A stretch of 64,000 nucleotides of DNA from Mesorhizobium comanense (GTDB lineage Bacteria > Pseudomonadota > Alphaproteobacteria > Rhizobiales > Rhizobiaceae): assembly GCF_005503535.1 (NCBI RefSeq), contig NZ_SCNN01000005.1, positions 302,447 through 366,446 of the forward strand. The letters run 5' to 3'. Shown here one piece after another: positions 38,716-47,187 of this stretch (the stretch's first letter is position 1; every line of letters begins with the position of its first letter). The notes beneath the pieces are model-generated. The model saw only the letters and a program-made list of their open reading frames with translations, was not told the origin of the DNA and did not search any database. A program made the position numbers and the translations under genes.

Positions 38716-39705
38716 ATGACGGAAGCAAAGCTCGCCATAGCGCCCATGATGGACTGGACGGACCGCCATTGCCGGTTCTTCCATCGCCAGTTGACGACGC
38801 GCGCGCTGCTCTACACCGAGATGGTGGTGGCCGACGCGATCATTCACGGCGCGCGCGAAAGGCTTTTGGGTTTCGACGAGGCCGAGCACCCGGTCGCGTT
38901 GCAGCTCGGCGGCTCCGATCCGGCGAAACTTGCCGAAGCGGCCCGTATCGGCGAGGCCTTCGGCTATGACGAAATCAACCTCAATGTCGGCTGTCCATCC
39001 GATCGCGTCCAGTCGGGCACGTTCGGCGCCTGCCTGATGAAGGTGCCCGGCCTCGTCGCCGACTGCGTGGCGGCCATGAAGGCAGCGGTCAGTATCCCGG
39101 TCACTGTAAAATGCCGGATAGGTGTCGATGAACAGGACCCGGAGCCTGCCCTCGATGCCCTGGCCGACCGCGTTTTCGATGCCGGCACGGATGCCTTATG
39201 GGTGCATGCGCGCAAGGCATGGCTGGAAGGGCTCAGCCCCAAGGAAAACCGTGACATCCCGCCGCTCGACTATGACAGGGTCTATCGGCTGAAGAGCAGA
39301 AAACAAAACAAATTCATTGGTATAAATGGTGGCATTCAGTCGCTTGAAGAGACACGGGCGCATCTTGGGCATGTCGACGGCGCCATGCTCGGCCGAGCTG
39401 CCTATCATACGCCGGGAATTCTGATCGGCGTCGACGCCGCCTTTTACGGCGCGCGCCCGGAAGCTTTCGATTTCGCGGCGTTGATCGATGCGATGGCGCG
39501 ATATGCGGCGCGCCATATCGAACAAGGCGGACGGCTTGGGCACGTCACCCGCCATATGGTCGGGCTGTTCCACGGACTGCCCGGCGCGCGCCGCTACCGC
39601 CAGATCCTGTCCACCGATGCGACCCGGCCCGGCGCCGGTCCGGACGTGCTGAAGACGGCATTTGCGGCCGTCGAGCTCGATGGGGCAGCGGCCGAAGCGG
39701 CCTGA
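38716..39705 (+). CDS. dusA: tRNA-dihydrouridine(20/20a) synthase DusA
   Basis: FMN enzyme that reduces uridine 20/20a in the tRNA D-loop. 329 residues with the DusA opening LAIAPMMDWTDRHCRFFHRQL, VALQLGGSDP, the catalytic Cys in INLNVGCPSDRVQSG, KCRIGVDEQD and the DusA-type LMKVPGLV loop. ATG 38716 gives the family start; TTG 38689 is a less likely extension. Apparently monocistronic. Confidence 0.95.
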   Translation: MTEAKLAIAPMMDWTDRHCRFFHRQLTTRALLYTEMVVADAIIHGARERLLGFDEAEHPVALQLGGSDPAKLAEAARIGEAFGYDEINLNVGCPSDRVQSGTFGACLMKVPGLVADCVAAMKAAVSIPVTVKCRIGVDEQDPEPALDALADRVFDAGTDALWVHARKAWLEGLSPKENRDIPPLDYDRVYRLKSRKQNKFIGINGGIQSLEETRAHLGHVDGAMLGRAAYHTPGILIGVDAAFYGARPEAFDFAALIDAMARYAARHIEQGGRLGHVTRHMVGLFHGLPGARRYRQILSTDATRPGAGPDVLKTAFAAVELDGAAAEAA

Positions 39706-39712
39706 CGGGTTC

Positions 39713-40417
39713 TCAATCCCTGAGGATCATCCGGTCGCCGCGCACGTCGAAGCCCGACAGCGAGCCGATGAAGTTCATGCCGAGCAGGCTCTGGCTGAGC
39801 ATGCCGGGCGCCGCCACCATCACCGACATGTCCTTGCGCACGATGCCGCCGATTGCCACCTGGCTGGTTCTGACCGCTGCCGCGCGCGCGATGCCGTTGG
39901 CGGTTGAAACTGGGATTGTGTAGTTGAGCGCCGCTGGATTGAACCCCGCGGCCTGAGCGTCTTCGGATGTCAGCACAGTGCTCGTGGCGCCGGTATCGAC
40001 AACGGCCCGGACCGGATTGCCGTTGACCAGGATGCGCGCCTCGAAATGACCATTGTCTGCCTTGTCGAGGGTGACGGTGGCGTGCCCGTCCTCGACGCCT
40101 AGCGCAAGCGGACTGCCGGGAACCAGGCCGGCGGTCACCCGACTGGCAACGTCCTGCAACTCGTAGCGGTATTGATAGCCCGCGATGAGCGCGAGCACGA
40201 TCGCCGCCCAGGTGCCGAGGTTGCGGGCCATCACTCCCAACGGGGCCGACCGCAACAGGCCGGCGCCGATGAGGGCGCCGAAGGCACCGAGCCAGATCAG
40301 CCGGCCGAAATCGTAATTCTCGATGCCAAGCGTGCTGCCAGCGGAATCGTTGAGCATGAGCAGAACTGCTGCCACGCCGATCACCGCCATCAGAATCCAG
40401 AACAGCCGGCTGGTCAT
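39713..40417 (-). CDS. Membrane-bound retropepsin-like aspartic protease (TIGR02281 family)
   Basis: 234 residues. Three hydrophobic segments near the N-terminus (about 5-22, 38-54, 67-85) anchor a periplasmic clan AA protease domain with the active-site motif VVDTGATSTVLTS near residue 139 and GMNFIGSLSGFDVRGDRMIL at the end. One catalytic Asp per chain implies a homodimer. Its targets are unknown. It begins 11 bases after the DUF1289 gene, so the two are likely co-transcribed. Confidence 0.87.
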   Translation of the reverse strand: MTSRLFWILMAVIGVAAVLLMLNDSAGSTLGIENYDFGRLIWLGAFGALIGAGLLRSAPLGVMARNLGTWAAIVLALIAGYQYRYELQDVASRVTAGLVPGSPLALGVEDGHATVTLDKADNGHFEARILVNGNPVRAVVDTGATSTVLTSEDAQAAGFNPAALNYTIPVSTANGIARAAAVRTSQVAIGGIVRKDMSVMVAAPGMLSQSLLGMNFIGSLSGFDVRGDRMILRD

Positions 40418-40427
40418 GCGTTCCTCG

Positions 40428-40658
40428 CTAGAGTGCGTCGCGTTCGCGCGCCATGCGGGTGCGGCGCGTCTCCCGGCGCGGCCGGCGCTCGACGGTTTCC
40501 AGCCTGGCCGGCAGTTCGGCCATCACGTTGCGGCGCGTCTCCGGCGTCATGGCCATCCAGGCGCCGATTTCCTCGCGCGTGCGGCCGCAGCCGAAGCAGA
40601 AGCCGGTTTTCATATCAATGGAGCAGACCAGGATGCAGGGAGATTCGATGGCCGTCAT
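40428..40658 (-). CDS. DUF1289 (Fe-S-like Cys-rich) protein
   Basis: 76 residues. The DUF1289 pattern is IESPCILVCSIDMKTGFCFGCGRTREEIGAW, with four spaced Cys that likely bind a metal or cluster, then a basic Arg-rich tail. ATG 40658 begins MTAIESPC; the frame extends to 40724 without support. Function unknown; co-directional with the protease. Confidence 0.87.
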   Translation of the reverse strand: MTAIESPCILVCSIDMKTGFCFGCGRTREEIGAWMAMTPETRRNVMAELPARLETVERRPRRETRRTRMARERDAL

Positions 40659-40852
40659 GACTTTCTCTTGGATCCCATCCGGAATCCGCTCTTCCACCTC
40701 CACATGGTGCAACGGCAGAGCCAATGCAAGCCCTCAGGATCGCGCCCTCCGCGGCCGGATTTGCGGCGATCACGCACAATGATCAGAGGAGGTTGTGCCG
40801 ATCGAGCAAGGCGGGTATGCCGCTCCCCTGATCCAGGAATGATTGCCCCGAC

Positions 40853-41851
40853 ATGACCAGTGCTCTGCCTTTCGACGATTTCCGCAACCTGCTGGACAAG
40901 CTTCCGCCAGGCGACACCACGGCCGAAGCACGGGTGCGCACGTTGTTTGCCAAGGCGGACAAGCCGCGAGGCTCGCTCGGCCGCATCGAGGATGTCGCTG
41001 CCTGGCTTGCCGCCTGGAGCGGCCGGGCTCCGCCGGTCGTGACAAGGCCTCTGATGGCGGTCTTTGCCGGAAACCATGGCGTCGTCAGGCACGGTGTTTC
41101 ACCTCGCCCGGTGGCGGCGACGGCCAATGCGGTCGAGCTTTGCGCAGCTGGCGGCGCCGCGATCAACCAGATCTGCATCGCCAACGATCTCGGGCTGAAG
41201 GTCTTCGACCTCGCCCTGCACATCCCGACCGCCGACATCACCGGGGATGCAGCACTCGATGAGCGCGGCTGCGCGGCCACCATGGCTTTCGGCATGGAAG
41301 CGATCGCCGGCGGCACGGACCTGCTTTGTCTTGGCGACCTCGGCGTCGGCAACTCAACCGTGGCGGCTGCCTTGCTCGCCGCGCTGTTCGGGGGCCGGGG
41401 CGCCGACTGGGTCGGCCCGGGATCGGGCGCCGATGCGGCGATGCAGGCCCGCAAGGCTGATGTGGTCGATGCGGCCCTGGCCTTTCATCACGGCCACCTC
41501 GGTGATCCCCTCGAAGTGCTGCGGCGCGTCGGAGGGCGCGAATTCGCGGCGATCGCGGGGGCAATCCTTGCGGCGCGCGTGCAGAAGATTCCGGTCTTGC
41601 TTGACGGCCTGGCGGCAACCGCTGCGGCAGCGACGTTGCATGCCGTGAACCCCGCGGCCCTCGACCACTGTCTCCTGGCCAGCCTGTCGCCGGAGCCTGC
41701 CCATGGCAGGGCGGCCGAGCAGCTCGGGCTGCGTCCCTTCTTCGACCTCGGCATAGGTCATGGCGAAGGGGCAGGGGCGGCGCTTGCGGCAGGCCTGGTC
41801 AAAGCCGCGGCGCTGACGAGCTCGGGGATGGCCGCGGCGCTGCGTGGCTAG
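40853..41851 (+). CDS. cobT: Nicotinate-nucleotide-dimethylbenzimidazole phosphoribosyltransferase
   Basis: Makes alpha-ribazole phosphate for the lower ligand of cobalamin (named CobU in the Pseudomonas/rhizobial scheme). 332 residues: KPRGSLGRIEDVAAWLA, FAGNHGV, CLGDLGVGNSTVAAAL, VGPGSGADA and the C-terminal HGEGAGAALA with the catalytic Glu. I see no cobalamin riboswitch in the 194 bases upstream, and no cobalamin synthase (cobS/cobV) gene beside it, though the two often neighbour each other. Confidence 0.94.
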   Translation: MTSALPFDDFRNLLDKLPPGDTTAEARVRTLFAKADKPRGSLGRIEDVAAWLAAWSGRAPPVVTRPLMAVFAGNHGVVRHGVSPRPVAATANAVELCAAGGAAINQICIANDLGLKVFDLALHIPTADITGDAALDERGCAATMAFGMEAIAGGTDLLCLGDLGVGNSTVAAALLAALFGGRGADWVGPGSGADAAMQARKADVVDAALAFHHGHLGDPLEVLRRVGGREFAAIAGAILAARVQKIPVLLDGLAATAAAATLHAVNPAALDHCLLASLSPEPAHGRAAEQLGLRPFFDLGIGHGEGAGAALAAGLVKAAALTSSGMAAALRG

Positions 41852-41872
41852 AGCCTTGCGCGCGTTGAAATT

Positions 41873-42397
41873 TCAAAGCCGGCGATTTGGAATCCGGTAG
41901 ATCACGGCCGTGTATTTCGCATTGGAGCGGCTGCCGACAACCGTCCCTCCAAGGCTCTCTGCAACTTTTCTGCTGGCCAGGTTCATTTCCGCGACCGGGT
42001 ACTCGAAACATTCCGGATCGAGCGTCTCACGCGCCCATTCGGCGACAGCCGCGACGGCCTCCCGGCCAAGACCTTTTCCCTGCGAATCTTCCCTGATCCA
42101 GATGCCGAGTTCCGGGCGCTCGGTCGTTGCCGCGTGGAGACCAACAAGCCCAAGACAGCGCTCGTCCGCCACCGAACGCACGACGAAATGCAGGTCCGAC
42201 CCGTCGGCGATCGGCGCCAGCCAGGCTTTCCAGACCTTGGCAAAGTCCTCCGCTGATCGAGGCGGTTCCCACTGCATGAAACGGGTTATCGCGGGGGTGA
42301 TGGCCGCTAAGACCTCTTCGGCATCGGCTACCGTGAACAGCTTCAGGTGAAGCCGTTGCGACCTGATTTCAACGAGGCTGGCGTCCCAATCCATCAT
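41873..42397 (-). CDS. GNAT acetyltransferase, RimJ/RimL type
   Basis: 174-residue acetyl-CoA-dependent N-acetyltransferase. It opens EIRSQRLHLKLFTVADAEEVLAAI, and the acetyl-CoA loop is IREDSQGKGLGREAVAAVAEWA, a typical Q/RxxGxG/A form. The C-terminal LASRKVAESLGGTVVG is the conserved RimJ/RimL end. Substrate unknown (ribosomal protein, antibiotic or metabolite). Starts at ATG 42397; convergent with cobT, 21 bases apart. Confidence 0.87.
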   Translation of the reverse strand: MMDWDASLVEIRSQRLHLKLFTVADAEEVLAAITPAITRFMQWEPPRSAEDFAKVWKAWLAPIADGSDLHFVVRSVADERCLGLVGLHAATTERPELGIWIREDSQGKGLGREAVAAVAEWARETLDPECFEYPVAEMNLASRKVAESLGGTVVGSRSNAKYTAVIYRIPNRRL

Positions 42398-42446
42398 CGT
42401 GCAATTCCGCTGAAGGTAGCGTCCGTCAGGGATTGAAGCGGAGCGC

Positions 42447-43967
42447 CTAGCGCCGCCGCGCCGCAACGGCCGCGGTCGGCAGCGCCGGAAGTTCTTCCAT
42501 CACCCGGCTCAGCGGGAAGATGGCGATCGCCTCGGTGCCTTCCCGCAACTTGGAGTGAAGCTCGAATTCGCCGCCATGCATGGCAAGCAATCCTTGCACG
42601 ATCGGCAGGCCAAGCCCGGTGCCCTGTTCGGCGCTCTTGATCGCGATCGAGCCCTGGCCGAAAGCGGAAAGCACGACCGGGATCTCGTCCTCGGGGATAC
42701 CGGGTCCATTGTCCCTGATCGAAATGTATTGACCGCCGCCCGCTGTCCAGCCGACGCGGACGCGGATTTCGCCGCCCGTGGCGGTGAACTTGATGGCATT
42801 GGACAGGAGGTTGAGCGTGATCTGACGCACAGCGCGCTCATCCGCGAACAGGCGCGGCAAGGTCTGCTCGAAATCCTGGACGACACGGATGTCCTTGTTG
42901 CGCGCCTTCAGTTCCATCATATGGCAACAATCCTCGGCGATGTTGAGCAGCATCACCGGCTCCTCATTGAGCTGGTAGCGGCCGGCTTCTATGCGCGACA
43001 GGTCGAGGATTTCGTTGATCAGGTCGAGCAGATGCTGGCCGGAATCATGCACGTCATGGGCGTAGTCCCGGTAGGTCGGATTGCTCATCGGCCCCAGCAC
43101 CTCATTCGCCATCACCTCGGAAAAGCCGAGGATGGCGTTGAGCGGCGTGCGCAATTCGTGGCTCATCGAGGCCAGAAAACGCGACTTTGCGAGATTGGCG
43201 TCCTCGGCCCTTCGCCGCGCCTCGTCGGACATCGATTTCGCCGTCTCGAGTTCCGCGATCAACGCATCCTTTTCGGAGCGAAACGACAACAGCATCAGCG
43301 AGGAGCTGTTGAGGTGGCGGGCGACGTAGGCGAAGAAAGGCAGTGACAGGACGAGCAGCGCGGACATGATTGCCTCGACCGGCATCCACTGCCTGGAGCC
43401 GGCATAGACATAGAGCGCCACCGGAACGGCAAAGGTCGCCAGCAGCGCGCCACGCAGGGACGACGCCATCACCGCTGTTCCCGCCATGGCAAGCAGCAGC
43501 ACCACCGCCTTGATGACCTGGAACTGGTCGACCGCGCAGGCCTCGCAGCCCAGCAGCACAAACCATGCCCAGCCGAGCCCGCAGAGGAAATGGCCGACGA
43601 GGAATTCCCTTCGCGCTTGCAATGGGTTGAGGCCAGACGCTTCCGTGCGCTCGATCCGCCGCGCCATGAAGGTGACGATAGTATAGCAGGTGAGCGTGAA
43701 CAGCGCCCACAGTCCAATCTCGTTGCCAACGCCGACGAGGCGGCCTGCCGCGGCGATTGCCAGAACGAGCAACGGTATGACCACCGCACCGCCTGTCATC
43801 GCGCGGGCGTGGAGCTTCAGGAGTTCGCGGTCGAAATCGGGATTGCCAGCCTGCTGCGAAAGACGGTCCCGCGTCTTGCGCACCGCGCGCGCGACATCGC
43901 TGTTGCGATGCCGTTTCATGCGGTCCACAATGAACTTGTCCGCTGTGTTCGAGCGTTGCAAGGGCAT
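42447..43967 (-). CDS. Membrane sensor histidine kinase, PleC/DivJ-like
   Basis: 506 residues. About six transmembrane segments (residues 60-235) replace a periplasmic sensor domain, followed by a short coiled coil, HisKA with the phosphoacceptor His in FLASMSHELRTPLNAILGFSEVM (near 290), and a HATPase_c domain with N (LLSNAIKF), G1 (IRDNGPGIP) and G2 (GTGLGLPI) boxes. The H-box surroundings (GPMSNPTYRDYAHDVHDSGQHLL) are those of the PleC/DivJ/PdhS group that acts on DivK, so a cell-cycle or development role is possible. No response regulator is adjacent. ATG 43967 is chosen; ATG 43919 and TTG 43979 are alternatives. Confidence 0.88.
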   Translation of the reverse strand: MPLQRSNTADKFIVDRMKRHRNSDVARAVRKTRDRLSQQAGNPDFDRELLKLHARAMTGGAVVIPLLVLAIAAAGRLVGVGNEIGLWALFTLTCYTIVTFMARRIERTEASGLNPLQARREFLVGHFLCGLGWAWFVLLGCEACAVDQFQVIKAVVLLLAMAGTAVMASSLRGALLATFAVPVALYVYAGSRQWMPVEAIMSALLVLSLPFFAYVARHLNSSSLMLLSFRSEKDALIAELETAKSMSDEARRRAEDANLAKSRFLASMSHELRTPLNAILGFSEVMANEVLGPMSNPTYRDYAHDVHDSGQHLLDLINEILDLSRIEAGRYQLNEEPVMLLNIAEDCCHMMELKARNKDIRVVQDFEQTLPRLFADERAVRQITLNLLSNAIKFTATGGEIRVRVGWTAGGGQYISIRDNGPGIPEDEIPVVLSAFGQGSIAIKSAEQGTGLGLPIVQGLLAMHGGEFELHSKLREGTEAIAIFPLSRVMEELPALPTAAVAARRR

Positions 43968-44042
43968 CAAAAACTTCAATTTATGCGTGCAGCGGTTTCA
44001 AGTGTTAAGCTACGTTCGAATGATTAACCAACCGTTTGCCAT

Positions 44043-44666
44043 ATGAGCTTTTACCGGTCGCCAAGGTCGCGCCGGCGATACGCGGCGCCATACCCGAGAA
44101 GCCTATGGCGCAGACTGCTGGACTATGGGCTTGCGGCCCTCATTCTGGGGTTGCTGATCCTGCTGGCGGCGCGCCTCGATCGGGTGGAGACACGCAACAC
44201 GCAGGGCGCGGCCATCGTCAATGATGGCGATTCGATCACGCTTGGCGCAGAACGTATCCGCATGCGCGGCATCGACGCACCGGAATACACCCAGACGTGC
44301 CGCAGGAACGGCGCCGAGTATCCCTGCGGTACGCTTGCGCGACAGTCGCTGGTGCGCCTGATTGCCGGCCGGCCTGTGACCTGCAGCGGCTGGCAGCGCG
44401 ATCGCTATGGGCGGCTGCTCGGCGCGTGCAAGGCGGGCGACACCGATCTCAACCGTGCCCAGGTCGAAGCGGGCTGGGCGGTCGCCTATGGCGATTTCGA
44501 GCGCGAGGAAGCCGTCGCCCGTGCCGCGAAGGCCGGCATCTGGGCGGGCACGTTCGACCGGCCGCAGGACTGGCGCGCCAGCCATCGTGGCGAGGTTGTC
44601 GAACAAAAGCACGGCACGCTGGCGTCGATCGGTGACGCGCTGCGCGAGATTTTTCGTTTCTGGTGA
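44043..44666 (+). CDS. Membrane-anchored thermonuclease (SNase-like) family protein
   Basis: 207 residues. One transmembrane helix (about 28-44) after a basic N-terminus, then an SNase domain: VNDGDSITLGAERIRMRGIDAPE and DRYGRLLGAC, with the Asp and Arg positions expected of a Ca-dependent nuclease. Probably exported facing the periplasm. Divergent from the kinase (75-base gap) and first of a compact run with the GST and glycosylase genes. Confidence 0.88.
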   Translation: MSFYRSPRSRRRYAAPYPRSLWRRLLDYGLAALILGLLILLAARLDRVETRNTQGAAIVNDGDSITLGAERIRMRGIDAPEYTQTCRRNGAEYPCGTLARQSLVRLIAGRPVTCSGWQRDRYGRLLGACKAGDTDLNRAQVEAGWAVAYGDFEREEAVARAAKAGIWAGTFDRPQDWRASHRGEVVEQKHGTLASIGDALREIFRFW

Positions 44667-44697
44667 GGCATACCGGCGCGAGACAAAGGAGGATCGA

Positions 44698-45309
44698 ATG
44701 AAGCTCTTCGACGGCGGGCGGGCGCCCAACCCGCGCCGGGTCCGTGTTTTCCTGGCCGAGAAGGGGATTGCGGTCCCGCTGGTGCCTGTAGACATGGGTG
44801 CGCTGGAGCATAAGAACCGGGCGGTCAGCGAGCGCAACCCCTTGCAGCGCCTGCCGGTGCTGGAACTTGACGACGGCACGATCCTGACTGAATCCGTCGC
44901 CATATGTCGCTACTTCGAAGAGTTGCATCCAGAGCCGGCGCTGTTCGGCCGGGGGGCGCTTGGCAAGGCGAAGGTGGAAATGTGGCAGCGACGGATGGAA
45001 TTCAATCTCCTGACCTGTGTCGCGCAGGCCTTTCGTCACATCCATCCGGCGATGAAGGAGTGGGAGATCCCGCAGATTCCCGAATGGGGTGAAGCCAACA
45101 AGCCGAAGGCCGTCGAATTCCTGAAGCTGCTCGATGGCGAACTCGCGAACCGGGAGTTCGTCGCGGGTGATGCCTATTCGATCGCCGATATAACCGGCCT
45201 GATCGCGATCGACTTCATGAAACCCGCACGCATCAAGATGCCGGAGGAATGCACCAACGTGTCGCGCTGGCATGAGGCCGTCTCCAGCCGGCCGAGCGCT
45301 GCCGCTTGA
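44698..45309 (+). CDS. Glutathione S-transferase family protein
   Basis: 203 residues. Thioredoxin-like N-terminal domain (MKLFDGGRAPNPRRVRVFLAEKGI; RLPVLELDDGTILTESVAICRY, with the glutathione-binding ES pair near residue 66) and an all-helical C-terminal domain. AAGGAGG precedes ATG 44698. The longer frame from 44407 is a shadow of the nuclease gene. Ends in a TTGA overlap with the next gene. Substrate unknown. Confidence 0.9.
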   Translation: MKLFDGGRAPNPRRVRVFLAEKGIAVPLVPVDMGALEHKNRAVSERNPLQRLPVLELDDGTILTESVAICRYFEELHPEPALFGRGALGKAKVEMWQRRMEFNLLTCVAQAFRHIHPAMKEWEIPQIPEWGEANKPKAVEFLKLLDGELANREFVAGDAYSIADITGLIAIDFMKPARIKMPEECTNVSRWHEAVSSRPSAAA

Positions 45310-45923
45310 GCATTGATCTGGAAAGCCTGGCGGCGACAATCCGCGCTTGCCGGATCTGCGTCGAACATCCGATTGGCCGGCCTTTGCCGCATGAACCGCG
45401 GCCGGTGCTGCGGCCATCGTCCGGCGCCCGCATTCTCATTGCCGGCCAGGCGCCCGGAACCAAAGTGCATCTGTCTGGCGTCCCGTTCACGGATGCCTCG
45501 GGAGACCGTTTGCGCGACTGGCTTGGTGTCACCAGCGATGAATTCTACGACACCGGGAAATTCGCCATCGTGCCGATGGGTTTCTGTTTTCCCGGCCAGG
45601 ATGCCAAGGGCGGCGACTTGCCCCCGAGGCGCGAATGCGCGCTTGCGTGGCTGTCCCGCTTGATGGCCCTGATGCCGGCCATCGATCTGGTCCTGACAAT
45701 CGGCATCTACGCACAGACCTGGCACATGGGCGCCGCGCGGCGCTCTTCCCTGACGGAAACCGTGATGGATTGGCGCGCGATATGGGAGAATTCCGCCGGC
45801 CGCAAAGTGCTGCCGCTGCCGCATCCGTCGTGGCGCAACACAGGATGGTTGAAGCGCAATCCGTGGTTTGAAATGGATTTGCTGCCTTTCCTGCGATCGG
45901 AAATCCGCTATCGCATCGGCTAG
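45306..45923 (+). CDS. Uracil-DNA glycosylase family protein
   Basis: 205 residues of the uracil-DNA-glycosylase superfamily. Motif 1 is LIAGQAPGTKVHLSGVPFTD (near residue 44) and the second motif is LPLPHPSWRNTGWLK (near 175). N-terminal RACRICVEH and other Cys could bind an iron-sulphur cluster but do not form a clear family-4 set. The start is TTG 45306, overlapping the GST stop by four bases as TTGA; no ATG fits. May remove uracil or damaged bases; activity is unproven. Confidence 0.83.
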   Translation: MSIDLESLAATIRACRICVEHPIGRPLPHEPRPVLRPSSGARILIAGQAPGTKVHLSGVPFTDASGDRLRDWLGVTSDEFYDTGKFAIVPMGFCFPGQDAKGGDLPPRRECALAWLSRLMALMPAIDLVLTIGIYAQTWHMGAARRSSLTETVMDWRAIWENSAGRKVLPLPHPSWRNTGWLKRNPWFEMDLLPFLRSEIRYRIG

Positions 45924-45995
45924 GCATCCAGCAAGAAATCACTCGCATTTGTCGCGATCGGCAGAATTTCTTTCTTGTGAAAGCCAGAAATAAGA

Positions 45996-46018
45996 GGGAA
46001 TATAGGGAAACTATTCCC
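45996..46018. promoter_or_regulatory. Candidate Lrp-type operator before the AsnC/Lrp gene
   Basis: GGGAATA (45996-46002) and TATTCCC (46012-46018) form a perfect 7-base inverted repeat with a 9-base AT-containing spacer. It ends 12 bases before the regulator's ATG, fitting autorepression by a steric block. Confidence 0.4.
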
Positions 46019-46030
46019 CAGGAGCCTCCG

Positions 46031-46522
46031 ATGGACCGCCTTGACCGAAAAATTCTCCGCCTCCTGCAGGAGGACGCGACGCTCGCGGTCGCCGATGTCG
46101 CAAAGAAAGTCGGCCTGTCCACCACGCCCTGCTGGCGCCGAATCCAGAAGCTCGAGGAAGAGGGCGTGATCAAGCGGCGCGTCGCCATTCTCGATCATGA
46201 GAAGGTCAATGTGCGCGTCACCGTTTTTGTGTCGATCCGCACCAATTCGCACAGCCATGAATGGCTTCGGCGGTTTTCCGAGGTCATTCAGGAATTTCCC
46301 GAAGTGGTCGAGTTCTACCGCATGAGCGGCGACGTCGATTATCTCCTGCGCGTCGTGGTGCCTGACATTGCCGCGTACGACGCCTTCTACAAGCGGCTGA
46401 TCGCCAAGATCGAAATTCGTGACGTGTCCTCTTCCTTCGCCATGGAGCAGATCAAGTACACGACCGAAATCCCGCTCGACTACATGGTGCTGGACAAGGA
46501 ATCGGGTGCCAACGCCGCCTGA
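46031..46522 (+). CDS. Lrp/AsnC family regulator
   Basis: 163-residue feast/famine regulator. MDRLDRKILRLLQEDATLAVADVAKKVGLSTTPCWRRIQKLEEEG is the winged-helix domain; the C-terminal RAM domain (about 70-150) has RMSGDVDYLLRVVVPD. AGGAG precedes ATG 46031; the frame's extra 18 residues from 45977 run over the operator. Amino acid effector and targets unknown; the neighbours are not amino-acid genes. Confidence 0.93.
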   Translation: MDRLDRKILRLLQEDATLAVADVAKKVGLSTTPCWRRIQKLEEEGVIKRRVAILDHEKVNVRVTVFVSIRTNSHSHEWLRRFSEVIQEFPEVVEFYRMSGDVDYLLRVVVPDIAAYDAFYKRLIAKIEIRDVSSSFAMEQIKYTTEIPLDYMVLDKESGANAA

Positions 46523-46533
46523 GGCAAGGCCCG

Positions 46534-47103
46534 TCAGTTCTTCTTCTTGTTGAGGAAACTCCAGGGCGAGTTCACTGGCAGGGTAACCGAATCCGGCACA
46601 GTGTCCACGCTTGCCACCTCCGCCTTGCGCACGCTGTAGCCGGACTGGATAACGCTGACGCCGTCGAGGATGAACAACTGGCTCTTTTCCATGTCCGTTT
46701 TCAGGGAACCGGTGACGGCGACAGGCTCGTAGGCTTCGGACATTTTGTATGGATGGGCTGGCGTGACCAGAACGATCTGGTTGGGCGGTGGGGTCGGCAT
46801 GTGGCTGCATGCTCCCGTCCACGGCACCAGCAGGAACTGATAGACGAGGTCTTCGTCGCGATCGACAGGAAGTGCATAGCCGGCTAATTGCACCGTCTTG
46901 TCTTGAAGATCGACCGACAGGGTTTCGCCGTGGTCCGGCAATTTCGCCGCGATCATGGGAAGGCCGGCATCTTCGGCGACCGCCTGGGTGGCCGGGCGCA
47001 AATCCTTCCAGAAGATGTGCATGGTCTCGGCCGATGCGTCCGCGACAGTGGACGCGAACGCCAAGAGCGCGAGCACCGGAACGGATTTCAGATAGATGCT
47101 CAT
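46534..47103 (-). CDS. DUF3299 family secreted protein
   Basis: 189 residues with a signal peptide (MSIYLKSVPVLALLAFASTVADASA-E). The DUF3299 core is GYALPVDRDEDLVYQFLLVPWTGACSHMPTPPPNQIVLV, with a conserved Cys and His. Proposed to be a periplasmic or lipid-linked metal-handling protein in some reports, but no function is settled. ATG 47103 is the signal-peptide start. Convergent with the Lrp gene, 11 bases apart. Confidence 0.82.
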   Translation of the reverse strand: MSIYLKSVPVLALLAFASTVADASAETMHIFWKDLRPATQAVAEDAGLPMIAAKLPDHGETLSVDLQDKTVQLAGYALPVDRDEDLVYQFLLVPWTGACSHMPTPPPNQIVLVTPAHPYKMSEAYEPVAVTGSLKTDMEKSQLFILDGVSVIQSGYSVRKAEVASVDTVPDSVTLPVNSPWSFLNKKKN

Positions 47104-47187
47104 GCCGCTTCCTTTGGAGGCGAGTAAAGACGCCGGGGCCAATGAGGTCAATGCTCGAACCGGTTCACATATCGGCGAGCCCCGGCA

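Noticed and set aside
40659..40852. Cobalamin riboswitch before cobT
   Set aside because: No B12-box-like GCCACTG element in a convincing context; most of the region is also short and overlaps the upstream frame of DUF1289.
43968..44042. CtrA boxes (TTAA-N7-TTAA) between the kinase and nuclease genes
   Set aside because: TTAA half-sites exist, but the spacing is about 15 bases, not 7, so the full motif is missing. The TTAA pair before lexA also has the wrong spacing (8).
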